From Rubellimicrobium aerolatum (GTDB lineage: Bacteria; Pseudomonadota; Alphaproteobacteria; Rhodobacterales; Rhodobacteraceae): a stretch of DNA of 64,000 bases. The translations under genes and the position numbers were made by a program. Location of the stretch: the NCBI RefSeq assembly GCF_017872975.1, contig NZ_JAGGJP010000002.1, forward strand, positions 372,001-436,000, in the 5' to 3' direction. Positions 1 to 7,962 of the stretch are shown here, in pieces (position 1 is the first letter of the stretch; the number at the start of each line of letters is the position of its first letter). The notes below the pieces were generated by a model. The model ran no database searches and was not told where the DNA came from. It saw only the letters and a list, made by a program, of their open reading frames with translations.

Positions 1-352
1 GCGCTCCAAGTGCTTCGGCGCCGTCAAGGGCAAGGTCAAGGCCGGCCCGATGACCTACTTCCGCCTCAGCTCGGACGACCGCGCCGGCACGCTCAAGGCC
101 TATCTCGGGCAGGGCGAGTTCACCGACGACCCCTATCCGATGGACGGCGGCATCGCCGTCTGCCGCGTCCCGCGCCTGCGCGACCTGATGCGCTTCGTGA
201 CCCAGAACGGCTTCGAGCATCACGTCGCCATGGTGCGCGGCCACCACGCCGCCGTCGTGAACGAGGCCGTCACCCGCTACCTCGGCTGGCCGCTCCACGA
301 CCACGACACTCCGCCCGCGCCGATGCTCGTCCCCCCGCCCCGCCGCTTCTGA
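1..352 (+). CDS. L-fucose/L-arabinose isomerase family protein, C-terminal part (partial)
   Basis: The window opens inside this gene; the reading frame is open from base 2 to a TGA at 350-352. The roughly 116 visible residues resemble the C-terminal domain of the L-fucose/L-arabinose isomerase family, with the pattern AGPMTYFRLSSDD, then a GEFTDDP stretch and NGFEHHVAMVRG. Family members interconvert aldoses and ketoses at a metal site lying mostly in the missing part, so the substrate cannot be judged. The gene ends 13 bases before a split transketolase and an FGGY kinase, so it probably supplies the ketose that the kinase phosphorylates. An in-frame ATG at 50 is internal, because homology continues upstream of it. 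Confidence 0.72.
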   Translation, partial: RSKCFGAVKGKVKAGPMTYFRLSSDDRAGTLKAYLGQGEFTDDPYPMDGGIAVCRVPRLRDLMRFVTQNGFEHHVAMVRGHHAAVVNEAVTRYLGWPLHDHDTPPAPMLVPPPRRF

Positions 353-365
353 AGGACCCCGCCCG

Positions 366-1190
366 ATGTCCCTGCCCAACGACCCGCTCCCCCTGATCCG
401 CGAGAAGGCGCTCTGGATGCGCCGCCGCGCCTTCCGCATGGTGTTCGAGGCGCAGCTCGGCCATCCGGGCGGCGACTTCTCGGCCATCGACGTGCTGGCC
501 ACGCTCTACTTCGGCGCGATGCGCCACGACCCGTCGCGGCCCGACGACCCGAGCCGCGACCGCTTCATCATGTCCAAGGGCCACGCGACGGGCGCCATCT
601 ACACCGCGCTCGCGGCGGCCGGGTTCTTCCCCGAGGACTGGCTCGACACCTACATGCGGCCCCGCTCGCTCCTGAACGGGCATCCCAACCGCAATTACCT
701 CCCCGGCATCGAGACCAACACCGGCCCGCTCGGCCACGGCTTCCCCGTGGCGGTCGGCATCGCCATCGCGGGCCAGATCGACGGCGCGGGCTTCCGCACC
801 TTCGTCCTGACGGGGGACGGCGAGCTTCAGGAGGGCTCCAACTGGGAGGCGGCGATGACCGCCGGCCACCGCCGGCTCGCCCACCTCACGCTGATCGTGG
901 ACCGCAACCGCCTCCAGCAGGGCGCCGGGACCGAGGAGACCAACGGCCTCGACCCGCTCGACGACAAGTTCCGCGCCTTCGGCTGGCACGTCGAGGAGGT
1001 GGACGGCCACGACCACGCCGCCCTCCTGAAGGTTCTCGGCTCGCCCGTGGGCGACCGGACCCGGCCGCTCTGCGTGATCGCCAGCACCGTCAAGGGCAAG
1101 GGCGTCTCGTTCATGGAGAACAAGGCCTCCTGGCACCACGGCGTGCCCAACGCCGCCCAGTTCGACCAAGCGATGAAGGAGCTCGCGTGA
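366..1190 (+). CDS. Transketolase, N-terminal (thiamine diphosphate-binding) subunit
   Basis: A 274-residue protein equal to the N-terminal third of transketolase. It carries the diphosphate-binding pattern GDGELQEGSNWEA near residues 152-164, the family histidines in SKGHATGA and the LGHGFPVAVG loop. Split transketolases work as heterodimers with the next gene and move two-carbon ketol units between sugar phosphates. The stop codon TGA overlaps the start of that gene, so the two are translationally coupled. Beside a sugar kinase and an isomerase, this pair is more likely catabolic and substrate-specific than the housekeeping enzyme. Apulose-4-phosphate transketolase subunit A (AptA) is one possible identity, by context only. 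Confidence 0.9.
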   Translation: MSLPNDPLPLIREKALWMRRRAFRMVFEAQLGHPGGDFSAIDVLATLYFGAMRHDPSRPDDPSRDRFIMSKGHATGAIYTALAAAGFFPEDWLDTYMRPRSLLNGHPNRNYLPGIETNTGPLGHGFPVAVGIAIAGQIDGAGFRTFVLTGDGELQEGSNWEAAMTAGHRRLAHLTLIVDRNRLQQGAGTEETNGLDPLDDKFRAFGWHVEEVDGHDHAALLKVLGSPVGDRTRPLCVIASTVKGKGVSFMENKASWHHGVPNAAQFDQAMKELA

Positions 1191-2149
1191 TGGCCCAAGC
1201 CGCACCCGTCCAGACCGGCCTCCACGACTGCCGCGAAGCCTGGGCCCGCACCATCGAGGATCTGGCCGCCGCCGATCCGCGCATCGTGGCCGTCGTCAAC
1301 GACTCCGTAGGCTCCTCGAAGCTTGGCGGCTTCCAGAAGAAGTATCCCCAGCGCCTCATCAACGTCGGCATCGCCGAGCAGACCATGGTCGGCGTCGGCG
1401 CGGGCCTCGCCAACGGCGGCAAGGTGCCCTTCGTCTCGGCCGCCTCGCCGTTCCTGACGGGGCGCTCGCTCGAGCAGGTGAAGGCCGACGTGGCCTATTC
1501 GAATGTCAACGTGAAGCTCGTGGGCCAGTCCTCGGGCGTGGCCTACGGTGAACTCGGGCCGACCCACCACTCCATCGAGGACCTGGCCTGGCTCCGCCCC
1601 CTGACCAACCTCACCGTCGTCGTCCCTTCGGACTCTTGGGAAACCGCCGAGGCGGTGAAATGGGCGGCCGAACACGAGGGCCCCGTCTTCCTGCGGATCA
1701 GCCGGATGCCGGTGCCCGACCTCGCCATCCCGAACCGCGTCTTCCGCGTGGGGCAAGCCGAGACCGTGCGCGACGGCGACTCGCTCGCCATCATCGCCTG
1801 CGGCACCACCGTGCACCTCGCCGCCGAGGCCGCCGACCGGCTCGCGGCCGAGGGCATCCGCGCGCGGGTCCTGAACATGGCGACGATCTCCCCCCTCGAT
1901 CGCGACGCGGTGCTCGCCGCCGCCGAGACCGGCGCGATCGTGACAGTGGAGGAAGCCAACATCCTCGGCGGTCTCGGCAGCGCCGTCGCCGAGGTGACGG
2001 CGCAGGCCCGCCCCGTTCCCATCGAGATGGTGGGCTTCCCGGGCTTCCTGCCCACCGGCTCGGTCGAATGGCTCTTCGAGCAATACGGCCTCTCGCCCGA
2101 AGGAATCGTCGCAGCGGCCCGCCGGGCCTTGTCTCGCAAGGGGGCGTGA
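1187..2149 (+). CDS. Transketolase, C-terminal (pyrimidine-binding) subunit
   Basis: A 320-residue partner of the preceding subunit. It contains the transketolase pyrimidine domain with the conserved glutamate in NVGIAEQTMVGVGAGLA (about residues 64-80), the GPTHHSIEDLAWLR loop, and a C-terminal transketolase domain from about residue 190. Translation starts at GTG 1187 or ATG 1190; both overlap the upstream stop. The stop at 2147-2149 in turn overlaps the ATG of the kinase, so three genes are read as one coupled unit. Its role is to complete the active site of the split enzyme. It may be the AptB-like subunit of a branched-pentose pathway, which is an inference from context. Confidence 0.9.
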   Translation: MMAQAAPVQTGLHDCREAWARTIEDLAAADPRIVAVVNDSVGSSKLGGFQKKYPQRLINVGIAEQTMVGVGAGLANGGKVPFVSAASPFLTGRSLEQVKADVAYSNVNVKLVGQSSGVAYGELGPTHHSIEDLAWLRPLTNLTVVVPSDSWETAEAVKWAAEHEGPVFLRISRMPVPDLAIPNRVFRVGQAETVRDGDSLAIIACGTTVHLAAEAADRLAAEGIRARVLNMATISPLDRDAVLAAAETGAIVTVEEANILGGLGSAVAEVTAQARPVPIEMVGFPGFLPTGSVEWLFEQYGLSPEGIVAAARRALSRKGA

Positions 2150-3624
2150 TGGCGACGCCCCGCATCCTCGCCCTCGACCAGGGCACCTCAAGCACCAAGG
2201 CGGTCCTGTTCGAGTCCGACGGAGCCGTGGTCGCCCGCGCCAGCCGCCCGCTGGCGTCGAGCTACCCCCGCGACGGCTGGGCCGAGCAGGATGCGGGCGC
2301 GATCTGGGACAGCGTCCAAGGGGCCGTAGCCGACATCGTGGCGCAGGCCGGGGCCGAGGGCATCGCGGGCCTTGCCATTGCCAACCAGCGCGAGACGCTG
2401 GTGGCCTGGGATGCCGAGACGCATCGACCGATCGCTCCTGCGATCCTGTGGCAATGCCGCCGCACCGCCGAGGCCTGCGCCGCGCTCATCGTGGCGGGTC
2501 ACGACGCGCGGGCGCGGGACCTGACGGGCCTCGGGATCAACCCGCTCTTCCCCGCCTCCAAGCTCGGATGGCTCCTGCGGCACGTCCCCACCGCCAAGGA
2601 CCTGCTGGCCCGGGGCCGGCTCCGCGCCGGCACCGTGGACTCCTGGCTCCTCTGGAACCTCACCGGCGGGGCTGCCTTCGCCACCGACCACTCCAACGCC
2701 TCCCGCACCCAGCTCCTCGACACCGCCCGCCTCGAATGGTCCGAGGAGCTGGCCGACCTCTTCGGCGCGTCCCTCGCGGCCCTGCCCGAGCCGCGCCCCT
2801 CCGACAGTCGCTTCGGCGAGACGGCCCCGAACGCCACCGCCCTGCCCGCCGGCACGCCGGTCCTCGCCATGATGGGCGACAGCCATGCCGCGCTCTACGG
2901 CCATGGCGTGCGCGCGCCGGGGATCGTGAAGGCGACCTACGGCACTGGCTCGTCGCTGATGACGCTCACCCCCCGCCGGATCGCCTCGGCGCACGGCCTC
3001 TCGGGCACCATCGCCTGGTCCACCCGGGCGGGTGGCCCGGCCCACGCCCTCGAAGGCAACATCACCGTCTCGGCCCAAGCCGCCGCCTTCGCGGCCCAGC
3101 TCCTCGGCCTGCCCGACGCCGCCGCCCTCTCGGACCTCGCCCAGACGGTCGAGGGCTCCGAGGGCGTGACCTTCGTCCCCGCCCTCGCGGGCCTCGGAGC
3201 GCCGCACTGGGACGACCGGGCGCGCGGCACCCTCGCCGGGCTGACGCTAGGCAGCCAGCCCGCCCACGTGGCGCGCGCGACCCTCGAGGCCATCGCCCTC
3301 CAGATCGCCGACGTGCTGGCCGCCATGGAGCAGGATCTGGGACAGCGCCTCGATAGTCTCCGAGCCGACGGCGGAGCCTCCGCGAACGATCTTCTGATGC
3401 AGCTCCAGGCCGACCTGCTGGACCGCCCGGTGATCCGGGGCGAGGTGGCCGAGGTCGGCGCGCTCGGCGTCGCCACCCTGGCCTTCGCGTCCCTCGGGGT
3501 CGAGGTCGCGGGCGGCGAGGGCCGCACGACGACCTTCACGCCCCGCATGGACCCCGCCCGGCGCGAGGCGCTCCACCGGGGCTGGAGAGCGGCCTTGGAC
3601 CGGGTGCTGCACCACGCCCCCTGA
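2149..3624 (+). CDS. FGGY-family carbohydrate kinase
   Basis: A 491-residue sugar kinase of the glycerol/xylulose kinase superfamily. The N-terminal phosphate-binding motif LALDQGTSSTKAVLF is at residues 6-20, and the second ATP motif is the YGTGSSLM loop (about 264-271). The C-terminal domain has LRADGGASANDLLMQLQADLL, typical of FGGY kinases. The frame is open upstream to 1636, but the ATG at 2149 is correct because it overlaps the transketolase stop and homology begins there. The enzyme should phosphorylate a ketose made by the upstream isomerase, giving the transketolase substrate. Xylulokinase, glycerol kinase and apulose kinase are alternatives; sequence alone does not decide. Confidence 0.85.
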   Translation: MATPRILALDQGTSSTKAVLFESDGAVVARASRPLASSYPRDGWAEQDAGAIWDSVQGAVADIVAQAGAEGIAGLAIANQRETLVAWDAETHRPIAPAILWQCRRTAEACAALIVAGHDARARDLTGLGINPLFPASKLGWLLRHVPTAKDLLARGRLRAGTVDSWLLWNLTGGAAFATDHSNASRTQLLDTARLEWSEELADLFGASLAALPEPRPSDSRFGETAPNATALPAGTPVLAMMGDSHAALYGHGVRAPGIVKATYGTGSSLMTLTPRRIASAHGLSGTIAWSTRAGGPAHALEGNITVSAQAAAFAAQLLGLPDAAALSDLAQTVEGSEGVTFVPALAGLGAPHWDDRARGTLAGLTLGSQPAHVARATLEAIALQIADVLAAMEQDLGQRLDSLRADGGASANDLLMQLQADLLDRPVIRGEVAEVGALGVATLAFASLGVEVAGGEGRTTTFTPRMDPARREALHRGWRAALDRVLHHAP

Positions 3625-3683
3625 TCCCCCGCCCCGAAGCACGGCTAGCCTGCGGGCAAGGGGACGCAGGAGGAGGCCTTGGC

Positions 3684-3836
3684 ATGATCCTGTCCACCAT
3701 CGGCTACGAGGCCGCGACCCTGCCCGAGGTGATCGCGAGGCTCCGGGATGCCGGCGTGGCGCTCGTCCTTGACGTGCGCGCCGTGGCCGCCTTCCGCCTG
3801 AACTGGCCCCCGTTTCGACCGGGCACCTGGGCATGA
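3684..3836 (+). pseudogene. DUF488 family protein, truncated by insertion
   Basis: The first 36 or so residues (MILSTIGYEAATLPEVIARL and on to the LDVRAVA stretch) are the typical N-terminus of DUF488 proteins, which normally have about 120-180 residues. After that the frame runs into foreign sequence at about base 3795 and stops at 3834-3836. A GGAGG-like site lies upstream (3668-3676). The break coincides with the start of transposase-derived sequence, so insertion of a mobile element destroyed the gene. The rest of the gene was not found on the far side of the insertion cluster. The function of the family is not established. Confidence 0.65.
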
Positions 3837-4318
3837 CCATGGAGGCTCAGGTCAGCCCCAAGCACGTGCTTGTGTCTGACGCTGAGATCATCACCGATGG
3901 CGGCCGGCGCCGCCGCTGGTCGGCGGCCGAGAAGCTCCGCATGGGTGTATCGGATCATGCAGGCGCACAGCCTCCTGCTGGCCCGCCACTGCACCGAGCG
4001 GCCGGACCTCGCCCACGACGGCAAGGTCATCGCCATGCGTTCCAATCTCCGCTGGCGCAGCGATGGCTTCGAGTTCACCTGGCTCGGAACGGCGAGGTCG
4101 TCCGGGGCGCCTTCCTCATCGACGCCCACGACCGCGAGGCCATCGCCTGGCGGGCTGTGGCGAACGCCGGGATCGGCGGCTCGGAGGTGCGAAACATGAT
4201 GCTGGAGGCCGTCGAGGCGCGCTTCGGCGGCTGCCGGGCCCCCCAACTCGTGGAGATGCTCAGCGACAACGGCTCGCCCTGCACCGCCAAGGAGACCCGC
4301 ATCTTCGTCCACCAGCTT
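3833..4318 (+). mobile_element. Decayed IS3-family (IS2-like group) transposase remnants, orfA start and orfB core
   Basis: Bases 3833-3945 encode the start of an OrfA-like protein (AEIITDGGRRRRWSAAEKLR). An internal deletion then joins it to OrfB sequence in another frame: VYRIMQAHSLLLARH, DGKVIAMRSNLRWRSDGFEF, and after a further shift GAFLIDAHDREAIAWRAV and SDNGSPCTAKETRIF. These match the DDE integrase core of IS2-group transposases, including the second catalytic aspartate in SDNG. At least two frameshifts and a large deletion make it non-functional. No terminal inverted repeats could be delimited. It directly interrupts the DUF488 gene. Confidence 0.75.
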
Positions 4319-4640
4319 CCCGCGACGGTGACGCACAGCATCAGAAGCAGGCCCGCAGCCACGACGAGTGGTCCGATAACCGGGGCACCCGCGACCCGGT
4401 CCTCCCTACGAGCCCATCCATGAGAGGCAAGGTCGCGGCCAGCACGAGCGGAACAGGCGGAAAGGTCGCCTCCGCGACTGGACCGCAGTGATCCCTCCGC
4501 CTCGATCAGGAGGACGGGCAGGAGCACCAAGATCGTGCCCAAGACACCGCAGAGGAGCAGCATCAAGAGCATGAGCCCCACGAAGGGGCGCGAGCCGAGG
4601 ACCGAGATAGCCACCATGGCCCGGTCGCCGCCTTCTCGAC
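4316..4640 (-). pseudogene. MFS drug-efflux (EmrB/QacA-like) transporter remnant
   Basis: On the minus strand two frames together give transporter-like sequence. One reads LGSRPFVGLMLLMLLLCGVLG then TILVLLPVLLIEAEGS; a second reads ATFPPVPLVLAATLPLMDGL; the first frame then returns with VIGPLVVAAGLLLMLCVTVAG. The order and hydrophobic pattern resemble the second half of 14-helix MFS efflux pumps. At least two frameshifts are needed and both ends are missing, so this is a fossil caught between transposase fragments. The assignment rests on recalled family patterns and is tentative. Confidence 0.45.
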
Positions 4641-5337
4641 CAGGACGACGACATCTAGCGCTCCCGACGGCGAGGCTCAGCGTTGGATGGCCCAGCCTCC
4701 CGGCTTCGCGCCCCGCATTGGTCCTCGGACAGATGTTCCCAGCCCCAGCGTCGGCGCTGCGATGCCCAGACCGATGCGGCGCCCCGCGCGTCGCATCGCC
4801 GACCAGATCAGGCCGAGTGCGCAGGGACACGGTTCGGGACGACGCGGCGGCCGGGCGGCTGAGACGCGGCGGTCGGCGCAGACCGGAGGCCGGGAACCGG
4901 CGAGGGCGGACGAGCGGCTGTCGAGCAGCGACAACGTCGGGCCCCCGTACTGCTGCCGCTGGGCTGGGCTGAACCGGCTCAATCAGGGCTCCGCTCCGGC
5001 CTCGACCATCGGCCACGAGCGCCGAATCGCCTCGGTCGGGGCCGGATGTCCGAACGCCACGACCGTGGCAGCTTGGCGACAGTCTGACATCTGCGTGATC
5101 GGCGCTCCGCTGAAGGGGCAGATGGCCTATTCCACAAGCCGAACTCGAAAACGAATCGCGGACATTCCTTTCCACCCGCTTGGCCCAAGCCAGCTTGGCC
5201 ATCCCTGCGGGAAACTGCCGCCATGACGCAATGAGCCAATGAGAGGAGTGTTCGTCGAGGGTCTTCGCCAGAAGCGCCCCGATAGCGTCCGTCAATGACG
5301 TGTGGTCTTGGGTGTGGGGCTGGGTGGTCACGGGTCA
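4641..5337. other. Unassigned decayed sequence inside the insertion cluster
   Basis: About 700 bases with no credible coding frame. Open frames exist on both strands (for example minus-strand 4677-4982) but show no recognisable domain, and composition is less GC-skewed by codon position than in real genes here. It lies between the MFS remnant and an IS256 transposase tail, so it is probably further eroded mobile or passenger DNA. Confidence 0.5.
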
Positions 5338-5483
5338 TGCGGCGTGGGGTGTAGGCCTGGGCGCGGTGAGCTCATCGAGCTGCGGTGCAGCGAGTTCGGC
5401 CATGCCCTCGATCTGCATGTAGAGATGCTGGAGCTGCCATTCGTCGTTGGCATCGAGGAGCACGGCGCCGATCAGTCGGGTGA
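5338..5483 (-). mobile_element. IS256-family transposase, C-terminal fragment
   Basis: Reading from 5483 down to a TGA at 5338-5340, the minus strand encodes FTRLIGAVLLDANDEWQLQH followed by LYMQIEGMAELAA. This is the characteristic end of IS256-family (mutator-type) transposases. Only about 48 residues survive, without the catalytic DDE region. The upstream side is cut directly by IS3-type sequence on the other strand, showing nested insertions. Confidence 0.7.
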
Positions 5484-6190
5484 ACGGCCACGGCCGCCGT
5501 CATCGAGCTTGCGACCATGTGCGGCCGCCACGGCCGCCGCATCACCGCCCTCCTGAGAGCCTCGGGATGGCGGGTGGAGCGCGATCCGGCCGGCGCGAAG
5601 GGCTCAAGGCACCACGCCGACAGCCTGAGAGGGGCCGGCTGTGGCTGAACGACGTCTCGCTTGTCCGGCTCGGGCCGGAGAGGCCGGACCATGTGCGGGC
5701 CTGCGACGTCGTGCAGGGCCAGACCCGCGACGGGCGCAGGTTCCGGATGCTCTGCGTCGTGGACGAGTTCGCGCGCGATGCGGGTGAACCGGACGCTCCC
5801 CTCGGCCAGCCGCTCGAGACCTTGGCCGGGCTCACGCCCAAGCGCGGCGCACCCCAACGGCCCGGCGTTCATGGCTCGGAATGTGCGGGGCTGGCTCGCC
5901 GCAGGGGGCGCCAGGACCGCCGACATCGAGCCGGGCAGCCCTTGGGACGATGGATGCGTCGAGAGCTTCACCGCCAAGCTCAGGGAGGACCTGCTCCATG
6001 GCGGGATCCGTCCCCCGCTTCGAGACGCCCAGGTTCCCACCGAAGGCGGGCGACGCCATCCGCCCGCACTCGGCCCCGAGATGGAAGCCCCCCGCTCCGC
6101 AGGTCCGGCTCCCCGAGCCCCACGTCCGGCCCGCCAGGAGGCTAGCCCACCCCGCCCCGGCGAACCATCATCGACTCCGGAGCCGCGATC
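5484..6190 (+). mobile_element. Decayed IS3-family transposase (OrfB) remnant
   Basis: Scattered over two or three frames are blocks typical of IS3-family OrfB: RITALLRASGWRVE, PRRQPERGRLWLNDVS, RACDVVQGQTRDGRRF then RMLCVVDEFARDA, NGPAFMARNVRGWLAAGGAR, IEPGSPWDDGCVESFTAKLR. The first catalytic aspartate (in ACDVVQ) and the glutamate (in VESFTAKLRED) are still visible. The segment that should carry the second aspartate (SDNGPEF) is deleted down to NGPAF. The element is therefore inactive. The C-terminal end fades around 6100-6190; no inverted repeats were resolved. Confidence 0.75.
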
Positions 6191-6609
6191 AGGGGCCAGC
6201 CAGATCTCCCGAAAGGTCCGTAGCCTGCCGAGCCGATGCTAGTGACAGGCGCCCCTGCCTCGTCGTCGCCCCTGTGATCCGCCCGAGGCGACGGCCACAT
6301 CCAGGTAGCTGCGCCGTATGCAGGGCTGCCCGACCGGGAAGCCCACTTGCATTCCACCTGGACAGCCTCGACGGACGAGACATCGCCCGCAACCCGGAGC
6401 GAACATCGACGCCGAGGGAGTCGCTGAGCTCCGGTTTACCGTGGAGAACGCTACCTCGCGCAGCTCAGCAAGGGACTCTTCTCCCGACGCCGCACAGCGA
6501 CCAGCAAGGTCTTTCGGCGAGCCTCTCCCTTACGCGCACCCCGTAGCCGACCGTGAAAGGAGAGCCATGGCACGGCAACCCCTCGCGGTGCCCCGCCCCG
6601 ACGACAAGG
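6191..6609. other. Gene-free stretch beyond the insertion cluster
   Basis: I see no supportable gene here. A plus-strand frame near 6430-6552 reads RGERYLAQLSKGLFSRRRT before a stop and could be the tail of something degraded, but I do not recognise it. The stretch separates transposase remnants from the hairpin downstream of preA. Confidence 0.4.
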
Positions 6610-6630
6610 GGCCGGAGCATCGCTCCGGCC
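6610..6630 (-). terminator. Hairpin downstream of preA
   Basis: GGCCGGAGC (6610-6618), loop ATC, GCTCCGGCC (6622-6630): a perfect 9-base-pair stem 25 bases beyond the preA stop. There is no U-tract, as is usual for strong GC hairpins in these genomes. It probably ends or stabilises the preT-preA transcript. Confidence 0.6.
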
Positions 6631-6654
6631 TCCCCTCGCCCCAAGGACGGGGTC

Positions 6655-7959
6655 TCACTCGGCCGCGAGCTTCGCCTGCGGGTTGTTGGGATGCGTCGTC
6701 CAGTTGGCGTAGCCGCCGACCACGCGGCCCGTGCGCGGGTCCACGCTCCCGCGCGGCAGCTCCACCATGGTGATGCAGTCCTGCACCGGGCAGACGTCCA
6801 CGCAGAGGTTGCAGGCCACGCAGTCCTCGTCCTTCACCGTGAACACCCGTCCGGGGTTCATGGCGACCGCTTGGTGGCTGGTGTCCTCGCAGGCCGCATA
6901 GCAGCGCCCGCACTTGATGCAGAGGTCCTGGTCGATCCGCGCCTTGGTGACGTAGTTGAGGTTCAGGAACTGCCAGTCGGTGACGTTCGGCACCGCGCGG
7001 CCCACCAGTTCCTCGACCGACGTGAACCCCTTCCGGTCCATGTAGTCCGACAGGCCCGAGATCATCTCCTGCACGATCTTGAACCCGTAGGTCATGGCGG
7101 CGGTGCAGACCTGCACGTTGCCCGCGCCCAGCGCCATGAACTCCGCCGCGTCGCGCCAGGTGGTCACCCCGCCGATCCCGCTGATCGGCAGCCCCCGCGT
7201 CTCGGGGCTCCGCGCGATCTCGGCCACCATGTTGAGCGCGATGGGCTTCACCGCCGGCCCGCAATAGCCGCCGTGCGTGCCCTTGCCGTCGATCTTGGGC
7301 TCCGGCGCGAAGTCGTCCAGATCGACGCTGGTGATCGAGTTGATGGTGTTGATGAGGCTCACCGCGTCCGCCCCGCCCCGCTTGGCCGCCTCGGCGGGCT
7401 TGCGGATGTCGCTGATGTTGGGCGTCAGCTTGACGATGCAGGGCATCCGGCTGTGCGTCTTGACCCAGCGCGTCACCATCTCGATGTATTCGGGCACCTG
7501 CCCCACGGCGGAGCCCATGCCGCGCTCCGCCATCCCGTGCGGGCAGCCGAAGTTCAGCTCCACCCCGTCCGCGCCGGTGTCCTCGATCCGGTGGAGGATG
7601 TCCTTCCACGATTCCTCGTCGCAGGGCACCATCAAGGAGATGATCAGCGCCCGGTCCGGGTAATCGCGCTTGACCGACTTGATCTCGCGGAGGTTCACCT
7701 CCAGCGGCCGGTCGGTGATGAGCTCGATGTTGTTGATCCCCATCACCCGCCGGTCCGCGCCGTAGATCACGCCGTAGCGCGGCCCGTTGACGTTGACCAC
7801 GGGGGGCCCCTCGGACCCCAGCGTTTTCCAGACCACCCCACCCCAGCCGGCCTCGAAGGCGCGGCGGACGTTGTATTCCTTGTCGGTGGGCGGCGCCGAG
7901 GCCAGCCAGAACGGGTTCGGGCTCCGGATCCCGAGGAAGTTGGTCGCAAGGTTCGCCAT
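6655..7959 (-). CDS. preA: NAD-dependent dihydropyrimidine dehydrogenase subunit PreA
   Basis: A 434-residue cytoplasmic iron-sulfur flavoprotein. The N-terminal two thirds is a dihydroorotate-dehydrogenase-like FMN barrel (ANLATNFLGIRSPNPFWLAS at the start, ELNFGCPHGMAERGMG near residue 136). The C-terminal part has two 4Fe-4S motifs, CIKCGRCYAAC and CVACNLCVDVCPVQDC. With PreT it reduces uracil and thymine to the 5,6-dihydro forms using NADH, the first step of reductive pyrimidine breakdown. It follows preT after three bases, so the two are co-transcribed, and a strong hairpin ends the unit. Length is normal for the family. Confidence 0.95.
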   Translation of the reverse strand: MANLATNFLGIRSPNPFWLASAPPTDKEYNVRRAFEAGWGGVVWKTLGSEGPPVVNVNGPRYGVIYGADRRVMGINNIELITDRPLEVNLREIKSVKRDYPDRALIISLMVPCDEESWKDILHRIEDTGADGVELNFGCPHGMAERGMGSAVGQVPEYIEMVTRWVKTHSRMPCIVKLTPNISDIRKPAEAAKRGGADAVSLINTINSITSVDLDDFAPEPKIDGKGTHGGYCGPAVKPIALNMVAEIARSPETRGLPISGIGGVTTWRDAAEFMALGAGNVQVCTAAMTYGFKIVQEMISGLSDYMDRKGFTSVEELVGRAVPNVTDWQFLNLNYVTKARIDQDLCIKCGRCYAACEDTSHQAVAMNPGRVFTVKDEDCVACNLCVDVCPVQDCITMVELPRGSVDPRTGRVVGGYANWTTHPNNPQAKLAAE

Positions 7960-7962
7960 GGC

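Noticed and set aside
1636-2148. Upstream extension of the FGGY kinase frame
   Set aside because: The extension lies inside the transketolase gene in another frame; kinase homology starts at the ATG at 2149.
3624-6600. An intact mobile element or integron
   Set aside because: All transposase pieces are frameshifted or truncated and no matching terminal repeats or attachment sites were found.
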